Source: Podarcis raffonei (Eukaryota; Chordata; Lepidosauria; Squamata; Lacertidae). From it: a DNA stretch of 64,000 nucleotides. Positions 55,692-64,000 of this stretch are shown piece by piece (position 1 is the stretch's first letter; each line of letters opens with the position of its first letter). The stretch spans positions 6,271,501 to 6,335,500 of the forward strand of contig NC_070613.1 in assembly GCF_027172205.1 (NCBI RefSeq), read 5' to 3'. A program made the translations under genes and the position numbers. The notes beneath the pieces were generated by a model, which saw nothing but the letters and a program-made list of their open reading frames with translations, had not been told where the DNA came from and ran no database searches.

Positions 55692-56445
55692 GTGGCTCAG
55701 TCAGTAGAGCAGGCGACTCTTAATCTCAAGGTCGTGGGTTCGAGTCCCATGTTGGGCAAAAGAGTCCTGCTGTGATGGCCTGGGAATCGGATTCAGATGC
55801 TGAACCTGAGGAATCCCAGCCTGCACAGGATCCCCCACCTCCAGAACCAGCTGAGCCGGGGTTGGGGCTTGAGCCTGAAGGGTCCTCACCTGTTCTGGGT
55901 CCTCAGGTGCAGGCAACAGCGGAATCTGCTCTGGCTCCTGAGGTGATGGAGGACCCATTTCCTGCAGGTGCTCCACTCTCAGCCCCGTCAGAGGAAGCTG
56001 AGGTTGCCTCTGGGTCCGGTAACCCTCCAGCCTCTCCTGAGCTGCAGAGGCTCAGGGCAGAGAGGCGGAGGGAACTAAGTTCCTGCAGGAGGAGTGCTCG
56101 CCTCCAGGCCAGGGGAGGCGAGTCACCTGAGGATCGGGGCCGCCCTATGCCTCAGGGCAGATAAAAGCCAGCCAGCCCCAGTCCCAAGTTGTGGGAGCAA
56201 CATCGTTGGTTGTCAGTTCCAGCCTGATCCCTGTCCTGCTTTCTTGCCAGAGCTCCTGACCTCACCCGATGCCCTGCACCCAGCTTCGACTTCTACGGAC
56301 TGCCTTAATATTGCACCATCAACCTCGGACTGGACTCGGACCTCGCCTCTCGGTTAGCCCCCAGGACCAGCACACCTGCATTGCAGAGAGGCTGCACTAA
56401 ATGATCTTTGTGGTCCCTTCCAACTCTACAGTTCTGTGATTCTAA
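55692..56445 (+). mobile_element. tRNA-Lys-derived SINE split by an LTR fossil
   Basis: The head GGCTCAGTCAGTAGAGCAGG, CGACTCTTAATCTCAAGG and B-box GGTTCGAGTCCC closely follow tRNA-Lys. After 55765 the unit is interrupted and resumes at 56375 with the CR1-style tail to TTCTGTGATTC. Confidence 0.85.
55771..56374 (+). mobile_element. Solo LTR fossil inside a tRNA-Lys SINE
   Basis: A 604-bp unit starts TGTGATGG and ends CAGCACA, flanked by a perfect 5-bp duplication CCTGC (55766-55770 and 56375-56379). A TATA-like CAGATAAAAGCC lies at about 56156. The U3-like part carries an open, acidic Pro/Glu/Ser-rich frame (55772-56164) of unknown meaning. No internal region is attached. The family is not determined; the crisp flanks suggest a fairly young insertion. 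Confidence 0.7.
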
Positions 56446-56637
56446 GTGTAAATCACAATATTAATTATGATGATAACAATTGGGCCTGTAACGAGACTGG
56501 GAACTAGTGCAGCTGGTAAAGCTGAGGCTCTTCTCCACGCGCCTCCTCTGAGAGGGGTGAGATGGGTGACAATGAGAGAACGGACTTCTGTGGTTCCTTC
56601 CTGTCGGTGGAATGCTCTCCCAAAGGAAACACACCTG

Positions 56638-56640
<3 letters not shown>

Positions 56641-56683
<43 letters not shown>

Positions 56684-57305
56684 TATTTATACCCCGCCCA
56701 TCTGGCTGGGTCCCCTCAGCCACTCTGGGCGGCTTCCAACAAAACACTAAAATACAATAACCTATTAAACATTAAAAGCTTCCCTAAACAGGGCTGCCTT
56801 CAGATGTCTTCTAAAAGTTTGGTAGTTATTTTTCTCTTTGACATCTGGTGGGAGGGCGTTCCACAGGGTGGGTGCCACCGCCGAGAAGGCCCTCTGCCTG
56901 GTTCCCTGTAACTTGGCTTCTCGCAGTGAGGGAACCGCCAGAAGGCCCTCAGCACTGGACCTCAGTGTCAGGGCAGAACGATGGGGGTGGAGACGCTCCT
57001 TCAGGTATGCTGGACCAAGGCCGTTTAGGGCTTTAAAGGTCAACACCAACACTTTGAATTGTGCTCGGAAACGTACTGGGAACCAGTGTAGGTCTTTCAA
57101 GACCGGTGTTATGTGGTCTCGGCAGCTGCTCCCAGTCCCCAGTCTAGCTGCCGCATTCTGGATTAGTTGTAGTTTCCGGGTCACCTTCAAAGGTAGCCCC
57201 ATGTAGAGCACATTGCAGTAGCGAGAGATAACCAGAGCATGCACCACTCTGGTGAGACAGTCCGTGGGCAGGTAGGGTCTCAGCCTGCGTACCAGATGGA
57301 GCTAA
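56641..57305 (-). mobile_element. L2-clade LINE, best-preserved 3' part
   Basis: The minus strand has one frame of 160 codons, 57247-56765: [72 protein letters not shown] and [13 protein letters not shown]. It ends in a short 3' UTR and an (AAT)n tail at 56641-56682. Confidence 0.9.
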
Positions 57306-57745
57306 TAAACAGCTCCCCTGGACACAGAATGATGCCATCCTTGCCCGCTTTGGCTAAGACATTCCAGCTCAGCCAGGCTTTGACTTGCTCATTTTGATTC
57401 ACACTTTGGTATGGTTTCAGCCTCTGGGGTGGCACCTTTCTTATCAGAAGCTGTTCTCCAGGCAGCCCAGAGGCTGGGTAGTGCAAACGAATTAGGAGTG
57501 CCAGATGGGCTCTCTGCTAGTGCACTGCACTGACTTCTCTGCCACCTCAAGCTCTCCCTCTCCTGATGGGCAACAATCACCCAGCCTAGTGGCTAGCCTT
57601 GTGTGCCTCACTCAGCAAGCTATTTATGCACCTCTTATTGTGATGGTCCTTTCTTACAGCATCTTTGCACTTTAGGGAATTTTGTTCCTTGTGTTCTGTT
57701 CTTTGCTTTTTAATCTATTCCGCCTGATTTTGCATTTTAGAGGTA

Positions 57746-58095
57746 AAAGGTAAAGGTACCCCTGACCATTAGGTCCAGTCGCGGACGACTCTGGGGTTAC
57801 ACGCTCATTTCGCTTTACTGGCCGAGGGAGCCGGTGTTTGTCCGCAGTTTTTCCAGGTCATGTGGCCAGCATGACTAAGCCACTTCTGGCGAACCAGAGC
57901 AGCACACGGAAACATCGTCTACCTTCCTGCCAGAGTGGTACCTATTTATCTACTTGCACTTGACGTGCTTTTGAACTGCTAGGTTGGCAGGAGCAAGGAC
58001 TGAGCAACGGGAGCTCACCCTGTCGTGGGGATTCGAACCGCTGACCTTCCAATTGGCAAGCCCTCGGCTCTGTGGTTTAGACCACAGTGCCACTT
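57746..58095 (-). mobile_element. Sauria SINE
   Basis: Tail GGTAAAGGTACCCCTGACCA at left, head GTGGTTTAGACCACAGTGCC at right. A target duplication was not clear, and the head is worn. Confidence 0.85.
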
Positions 58096-58111
58096 TGAGA
58101 CTTTCTGTATA

Positions 58112-58337
58112 CAGTGGTACCTCAGGTTACACACGCTTCAGGTTACACACTCCGCTAACCCAGTAATAGTGCTTCAGGTTAAGAACTTTGCTTCAGAATA
58201 AGAACAGAAATTGGGCTCCGGCGGCGCGGCGGCAGCAGGAGGCCCCATTAGCTAAAGTGGTGCTTCAGGTTAAGAACAGTTTCAGGTTAAGTACAGACCT
58301 CCGGAACGAATTAAGTACTTAACCCAAGGTACCACTG
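58112..58337. mobile_element. TA-flanked transposon (CAGTGGTACCTCAGGTTACA)
   Basis: Inverted termini with TA on both sides, 226 bp. Confidence 0.88.
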
Positions 58338-58979
58338 TACAGCGATGTGTGAAATCAATAAACAACAACAGGATCAAAAATGCCCCCTTCTAGTTAAGAA
58401 CACAGCTGAGATCCTAATGTTTCTAGGATGTTTCTAAAGACAGCCCCAATAGTTTGAAAGCCTAGCTCTCTTTCACGGAGTGGAATCTGTTACTGCGAGG
58501 AGTCCCTGGGGAAGCACCTGTTGTTACCTGCCCAGGTTGTGGTTCTTCCGTTTTGTTACCCCTATCATCTAACCCAGCTGCAATCGCTTCTGTTTTAGTA
58601 GCCCCTCCCAGGAGAGGGAATGCTCATCTTGAGCGATTTCTTCGGTGCAAATAAATCCTGCCAGACCTTAGATGCGTCTCCTTTGCTTAGAAAGGGAGGG
58701 GAGCAAAACTCAGAAATGCCTAGAAACGTCTCCTTGCAGCTAAGACTTTATAAGGGCAAAACTCTGAAAACTTTAACCCGGGTTGGGGGGTACAGGCAGG
58801 GAAAACGGATAGCTGCTCGCACCTCCTCCCTCCGCTCTCAGACACGTGCTTTCCATAGATTCAAAAGGGATCAAGGTTAGAACGAAGGAAAATCCCCACT
58901 TTCCCAGTAATTAATCAGCTCAAATATTTTGCTCGGACAGAAAGCAGAACAACCCCCCTCATCGGTTTGGGGGAGGGAA

Positions 58980-59245
58980 GTGTCTCCAAGTCTAGCTCCT
59001 CCGCCCCCTCTTCAGATCTTCAGCTCAGGATCCGTGGATCTGTAGATCCACCCTTTCCGTAGTCCCACCCCGTAGGACGATTGGCCGGCGCTGTTAGGCT
59101 CCAGGTGAAAGACGCATCCGAAGCGCGCAAAGTTTGGATTGCTTGGCACTTTTGCGCAATTGCGCCTTGCTGTTGCGCAGAGGGAGGTTAGCGAGCCTGT
59201 CCCCTCGCCTGGCGAAATCTACAGCTGAGCTGCTTCTAGACTGAA

Positions 59246-59293
<48 letters not shown>

Positions 59294-59411
59294 CCAGTGG
59301 GTTTCCCTGCGCAGCAACGCTCCCCCCTGACACGCGCACACGCGCCCCTCTTCCTGCCTCTAACCCTGGGATGCTCTCTGGAGAAAGGACCGTCAGCACA
59401 GGACCAAAGAG
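58980..59411 (+). promoter_or_regulatory. Putative promoter and untranslated first exon of a downstream gene
   Basis: A CpG-richer stretch has an inverted CCAAT box (GATTGGCCGGCG, near 59079), repeated TTGCGCAATTGCGC-like motifs near 59150, a (TC)n run (59250-59290), and ends in AAAGAG/GTGAGTGG, a strong donor, at 59411. No coding exon was found to its right within the window. In human the gene right of GUK1 is GJC2, whose first exon is noncoding; linking the two is inference. Confidence 0.35.
59250..59290. repeat. (TC)n microsatellite
   Basis: An uninterrupted CT run of about 20 units. Confidence 0.95.
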
Positions 59412-59429
59412 GTGAGTGGACCGATCTTT

Positions 59430-59625
59430 CTCAGCCACAGAGGAAGCCGCCTCGTGCTGAGTCAGACCATCGACCCAACAGTTCAGTGGTGTCGACACTG
59501 ACTGGCAAGAGGGGTGGCGGGCACGCTTAGCCCTACATGGAGACGCTACCGAGGATTGAACCCGGAATTGTACTAGCGTGCAAAGCACATGCTCTTTCAC
59601 TGAGATGCATCCGGAACGGGATGGA
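59430..59625 (-). mobile_element. tRNA-derived SINE (GCATGCAGAAGGTC type)
   Basis: The reverse strand: CATCTCAGTGAAAGAGCATG, GCTTTGCACGCTAGTACAAT, and the body down to GGTCTGACTCAGCACGAGGC. Confidence 0.6.
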
Positions 59626-59818
59626 GACGGTGGAAGGACAGGGTGGTTGTCCACGCGAGAAAGGATCCCCCTAGCACGTCTGAGCGCGTGGTTTTTCCCT
59701 CCGTGAAATTCTGGCTAGGGAAACCGAGCTCAGCTTGGGAAGGGGGCGGGAGGCGAGCTGGGAGTGAGAGAGCAGCGCAGAGCATCCTTTGTGTAGCCGC
59801 GCGTGCATCGCGCAATGG

Positions 59819-59896
<78 letters not shown>
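59819..59896. repeat. (GT)n(GA)n compound microsatellite
   Basis: About 16 GT units pass directly into about 21 GA units. Confidence 0.95.
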
Positions 59897-59897
<1 letters not shown>

Positions 59898-59899
59898 GT

Positions 59900-60740
59900 T
59901 GAAGAGAGTTAAGCCTTCGCTTAGCGATCTCCTTTGAAACCAAGGGGCTTCTTTCAGGTGCCCGAGGCTGGCGCGCTCTCCTGGGACACAGGGAGATTCG
60001 GGTCTGAGTGAACAGGAGGGGCTGGTGCTGCAAATCTGGATGGTGCTCCTTGGGTACAATAAAGGAAACATGAGATGGAGGGAGGAGGATGGCCAACCAC
60101 TATGTTTGAGAGCATCCTTCTGTGTGTGTATGTGTGGGTCAAATGCACACTCGATTAAGGCATGCACATCCATGATAGGAAAATTTAGTGCACGTGTAAT
60201 ATTTAATGAATTTAAATGCATGGACGGTGTATGCTGCCATAGATGAACCTCTAGTATGATATATGAAACTGTTAATGTGTAATATGTGATTTGCAGATGA
60301 CTACAGCATATCCAAAATGTGTGGGTGATGTTTTAAGTGTGTGAGAATACCTATATCTATATGAACATTGATAGAGCTAAAACTACACACAGTTTTAGCT
60401 CTATCAACGTTCATTTTTAAAACTGTTTTCAGTTTTGTTTTTATCTATAAGCTGCGTTGGATCCCTGTCAGGGGAAAAGGTGGAGTGCAAATAAATACCG
60501 GTACATAACAAGAAGAAGTGTGAACTGAGTGTATGATGATGTATAGGATTTAGATCTATGCTGTGTGTTGTGTGTTCACGTACACCCTCCACAAAACCAT
60601 TAGAGTTAGCAACTTCTCAGCCTGTTTCTGTAGTTATGTCTTCTGTAACCGCACGTATTAATTAGTCCGTGTAACTGAAACAAATGTATATTCTTTCCCT
60701 TTCCCATTGCTGTGCCCGTCTCTCTGTTTCCACTGTGTTT
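59900..60740. other. Intergenic stretch with one strong hairpin
   Basis: No gene recognised. A 24-bp inverted repeat with one mismatch and a 6-nt loop sits at 60361-60414. Confidence 0.5.
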
Positions 60741-60764
60741 AATTTTAGCCACATCTGCGCCATG

Positions 60765-61075
60765 CACTTAAAGCACTGTGATATCACTTTAAACAGTCAC
60801 GGCTTCCTCAAAATAATCCTGGGAGCTGTAGTTTGTTAAGGGCGCTGCCAAGCATTCTTAGGAGACCCCTGTTCCCCTCACAGCGCTACAATTCCCTGGG
60901 AAGAGGGATTGATTGTTCAACCATTCTGGAAATTGTAGCTCTCTGAGGCAGGATGGAGCTCTCCTGACAACTCCCAGCACCCTTAAACTACAGTTCCCAG
61001 AATTATTATTATTTGGGGGGGGGGAGAAGTCATGTCAGTTTAAAGTGGTACGGCACCACTTTAAAAACATGGCGC
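60765..61075. mobile_element. Miniature inverted-repeat element (TTTAAAGTGGTAC type)
   Basis: Left AAAGCACTGTGATATCACTT and CCTGGGAGCTGTAGTTTGTT are mirrored on the right by AAACTACAGTTCCCAGAATT and TTTAAAGTGGTACGGCACCA. The exact termini and target duplication were not settled. Confidence 0.5.
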
Positions 61076-61113
61076 GGATGGGGCCTAAGAGTAAGCCCCC
61101 TACCAGCACATAG

Positions 61114-61466
61114 GTAAAGGTAAAGGGACCCCTGACCATTAGGTCCAGTCATGGCCGACTCTGGGGTTGCGGTGCTCATCTCGCTTTATTGGCCGAGGGA
61201 GCTGGCGTACAGCTTCCGGGTCATGTGGCCAGCATGACTAAGCCGCTTCTGGCAACCCAGAGCAGCGCATGGAAACACCGTTTATCTTCCCGCCGGAGCG
61301 GTACCTATTTATCTACTTGCATTTTGACGTCCTTTTGAACTGCTAGGTTGGCAGGAGCAGAGACCGAGCAACGGGAGCTCACCCTGTCGCGGGGATTTGA
61401 ACCGCCAATCTTCTGATCGGCAAGTCCTAGGCTCTGTGGTTTAACCCATAGCGCTACCCGCGTCCC
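61114..61466 (-). mobile_element. Sauria SINE, likely source type of the copy at 38 kb
   Basis: A perfect 13-bp duplication TACCAGCACATAG is at 61101-61113 and 61467-61479. It shares the variants GGCAACCCAGAGCAGCGCAT and CATTTTGACGTCCTTTTGAA with the copy at 38086-38438. Confidence 0.95.
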
Positions 61467-61597
61467 TACCAGCACATAGCTGACCCCATATAAATAGAAA
61501 TGCTAATATTCTGCAAGGGAAAGACGGAGTAGTTATTTTGGAGGGGAAACCCTGACTTTTCCTTGCCTTCGTCTGCAGCACGACTTTTGATAAGAAC

Positions 61598-61725
61598 ATG
61601 ATAGCTCAGTCAGTAGAGCATGAGCCATGGGTTCGAGCCCCATGTGGGGCAAAAGATTCCTTCACTGCAGGGGGTTGAGTTGGAGGACCCTCGTGGTCTC
61701 TTCTGACTTGATGATTCTATGATCC
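61598..61725 (+). mobile_element. tRNA-Lys-like SINE lacking its anticodon region
   Basis: GATAGCTCAGTCAGTAGAGC joins almost directly to GGGTTCGAGCCCCATGTGG, then a CR1-style tail ending TGATGATTCTATGATCC. Confidence 0.75.
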
Positions 61726-61812
61726 TTCTGTGATAAGAGCAGCCTGCTGGGTCAGGCCAGTGGTCCATACAGTCCAGCCTCCCGTTCTCACAGGAGAATA
61801 GATACCCCAATA

Positions 61813-62044
61813 CAGTGGTACCTCAGGTTACATACGCTTCAGGTTACAGACTCCTCTAACCCCGAAATAATGCTTCAGGTTAAGAATTTTGCTTCAGGAT
61901 GAGAACAGAAATCATGCTCCAGCGGCGTGGCAGCAGCGGGAGGCCCCATTAGCTAAAATGGTGCTTCAGCTTCAGGTTAAGAACAGTTTCAGGTTAGGTA
62001 TGGACCTCCGGAACAAATTAAGTACTTAACCCGAGGTTCCACTG
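61813..62044. mobile_element. TA-flanked transposon (CAGTGGTACCTCAGGTTACA) inside repeat X
   Basis: Inverted termini, TA on both sides, 232 bp. It interrupts repeat X between 61812 and 62045. Confidence 0.88.
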
Positions 62045-62063
62045 TAGGCAGTTCACAAGCAGA

Positions 62064-63146
62064 GCCTGAGTGAAGCACAGCTTTTCCCTCCATTGAGGGC
62101 CTGAGTGAAGCACAGCTTTTCCCTCCATTGAGGGCCTGAGTGAAGCACAGCTTTTCCCTCCATTGAGGGCCTGAGTGAAGCACAGCTTTTCCCTCCATTG
62201 AGGGCCTGAGTGAAGCACAGCTTTTCCCTCCATTGAGGGCCTGAGTGAAACACAGCTTTTCCCTCCATTGAGGGCCTGAGTGAAACACAGCTTTTCCTTC
62301 CACTGAGGGCCTGAGTGAAGCACAGCTTTTCCTTCCACTGAGGGCCTGAGTGAAACACAGCTTTTCCCTCCATTGAGGGCCTGAGTGAAGCACAGCTTTC
62401 CCTTCCACTGAGGGCCTGAGTGAAACACAGCTTTTCCCTCCATTGAGGGCCTGAGTGAAACACAGCTTTTCCCTCCATTGAGGGCCTGAGTGAAACACAG
62501 CTTTTCCTTCCACTGAGGGCCTGAGTGAAGCACAGCTTTTCCTTCCACTGAGGGCCTGAGTGAAACACAGCTTTTCCCTCCATTGAGGGCCTGAGTGAAG
62601 CACAGCTTTCCCTTCCACTGAGGGCCTGAGTGAAACACAGCTTTTCCCTCCATTGAGGGCCTGAGTGAAACACAGCTTTTCCCTCCATTGAGGGCCTGAG
62701 TGAAACACAGCTTTTCCTTCCACTGAGGGCCTGAGTGAAACACAGCTTTTCCCTCCATTGAGGGCCTGAGTGAAACACAGCTTTTCCCTCCATTGAGGGC
62801 CTGAGTGAAACACAGCTTTTCCCTCCATTGAGGGCCTGAGTGAAACACAGCTTTTCCCTCCATTGAGGGCCTGAGTGAAACACAGCTTTTCCCTCCATTG
62901 AGGGCCTGAGTGAAACACAGCTTTTCCCTCCATTGAGGGCCTGAGTGAAACACAGCTTTCCCCTCCATTGAGGGCCTGAGTGAAACACAGCTTTTCCCTC
63001 CATTTTGGGCCTGAGTGAAGCACAGCTTTTCCCTCCATTTTGGGCCTGAGTGAAGCACAGCTTTTCCTTCCACTGAGGGCCTGAGTGAAACACAGCTTTT
63101 CCCTCCATTTTGGGCCTGAGTGAAACACAGCTTTTTCCTCCATTGA
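62064..63146. repeat. 35-bp minisatellite with a 210-bp higher-order repeat
   Basis: About 31 head-to-tail units with the consensus start GCCTGAGTGAARCACAGCTT. Variants differ mainly at AGC/AAC and at CATTGAGGG, CACTGAGGG or CATTTTGGG. Blocks 62281-62490 and 62491-62700 (six units each) are identical base for base. Each minus-strand frame is open for 350-400 codons with a 35-residue period, because 35 is not a multiple of three and no phase contains a stop. It interrupts repeat X, which resumes at about 63146. Confidence 0.97.
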
Positions 63147-63249
63147 TCTGCCTTGCCCTTCTTTGAAGCTGCCCCCCACGTTGGCAGCCATCAGCCCTGC
63201 GTCTTGTGGGAGCGGCTTCCATAGTTCAACATTGTGCTGTGCGATGGTA

Positions 63250-63925
63250 CAGAGAGGATGGTTTATTTATCCTGCCCTTAATTTTGGCAGGACGTTTGTT
63301 CTCCGTTATGGGGGATGCAGAACAATAACACTGATGGTTGCAGCAGAGAGGCTGCTTGCTTTCTCTAGAAAGCAAAAGGAAGGGAAAAACTACGTATTTC
63401 TAACACGAGCATCGCCTACTTTTTATGCAAAAAATGAGTTTTCATGGGCTGTGAAATCAGCAACGGCTAGAGAGGAGTATTTTCAGAGTGTGTGTGTGAA
63501 TGGGGATAAATGACTCTGTCTGGGAGCTGCCACACGAAACCAACAGAGGGCAACAGAAAGTCATGCTGCATGTTTTGCGCATAGATTTCATGGCAGGGAG
63601 AAAACTTCTCTGGCCTGTGGTTAGAGCTCACTGCTTTGTTTGCTGTGTAGATAGGAGTTGTGATGGACTCAGTAAGAGCTTGGAGGAAGGCAGACATCCC
63701 ACAAAGCAATGTTTGAGGGATTTGGGGTGGAAGAACTGGACATTGCCCTGTTCTGGAGCTCTTAAAACAATGATAAACCTTTGCTCTGTATAGAAAATCT
63801 CAATCTACAGAGAAAACAGCCACTGCCAAGGTCTGCCTGTGTGCTGTTGAGAAGCCAGGGGTGAATTTATGGGTTGGTGGCCTCTGGAGTGTAATCAGAA
63901 AACACTCTCTGGGGGTGAGGGAAGA
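63250..63925. other. Right-edge intergenic stretch, no recognised element
   Basis: No gene similarity recognised; a short (GTGT)n at 63488-63498. Confidence 0.4.
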
Positions 63926-63926
63926 A

Positions 63927-63977
<51 letters not shown>

Positions 63978-63988
63978 ATTATTATTAA
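63926..63988. repeat. (TTG)n(TTA)n microsatellite
   Basis: About 17 TTG units followed by TTA units at the right edge. Confidence 0.95.
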
Positions 63989-64000
63989 ATACAAAATACG

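Noticed and set aside
55692-55765. tRNA-Lys gene
   Set aside because: A CR1-style SINE tail follows beyond the LTR insertion; it is the head of a SINE.
57280-57590. Minus-strand frames with a Trp/Ala-rich stretch
   Set aside because: No recognisable similarity, no splice sites; intergenic next to an L2 fragment.
62064-63146. CRISPR-like regular array
   Set aside because: The units abut with no unique spacers and the genome is eukaryotic; it is a minisatellite.
61989-63222. Three overlapping minus-strand open frames of 350-400 codons
   Set aside because: They are the three phases of the 35-bp minisatellite; each gives the same 35-residue cycle, and no domain, splice context or non-repetitive coding part is seen.

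Overview
Vertebrate nuclear DNA, almost certainly a squamate reptile (lizard). The evidence is split genes with canonical splice sites, a dense field of Sauria-type tRNA SINEs, an RTE/Bov-B LINE, CR1, L1 and L2 LINEs, and several hAT and TA-flanked (Tc1/mariner-like) miniature transposons. A lacertid-like lizard is a reasonable guess but is not proven from sequence alone.

Three host genes were read exon by exon. MMTAG2 (C1orf35 homologue) lies on the minus strand: seven coding exons from 10576 down to 1541, with the last exon(s) beyond the left edge. MRPL55 lies on the minus strand: two coding exons, 22162-21961 and 19378-19229, with a short first coding piece not located. GUK1 lies on the plus strand, 27098-43665, with eight coding exons. 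It gives a 198-residue guanylate kinase from the internal Met, or 211 residues with an in-frame basic leader from a CpG-rich first exon. As I recall human 1q42.13, C1orf35, MRPL55 and GUK1 are neighbours there too, so the block looks conserved. To the right no coding exon was recognised, but 58.98-59.41 kb looks like a promoter with an untranslated first exon of a next gene.

Layout. 0-10.6 kb: MMTAG2, with LINE/SINE insertions in its introns and a Penelope-like inverted repeat at 6.3-7.4 kb that carries a candidate hammerhead ribozyme. 10.6-19.2 kb: intergenic repeats. 19.2-22.2 kb: MRPL55, whose intron holds a TA-flanked transposon nested in another. 22.2-26.9 kb: repeats, including a solo LTR inside a SINE. 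26.9-43.8 kb: GUK1 with a 9.5 kb first intron. 43.8-64 kb: repeats, including an L1 and a SINE nested in CR1, a Bov-B LINE nested in L1, LTR fossils, and a 35-bp minisatellite with a higher-order repeat at 62.1-63.1 kb.

The most unusual signals are: (1) the candidate hammerhead at 7046-7097; (2) a composite at 38086-38595 that looks like a SINE retroposed with about 150 bp of its 5' flank, copied from a locus like the one at 61.1-61.6 kb and flanked by a new 10-bp target duplication; (3) the minisatellite, open in all three minus frames; (4) an L1/Bov-B nest in which the Bov-B tail matches the tails of the SINEs it is thought to mobilise.
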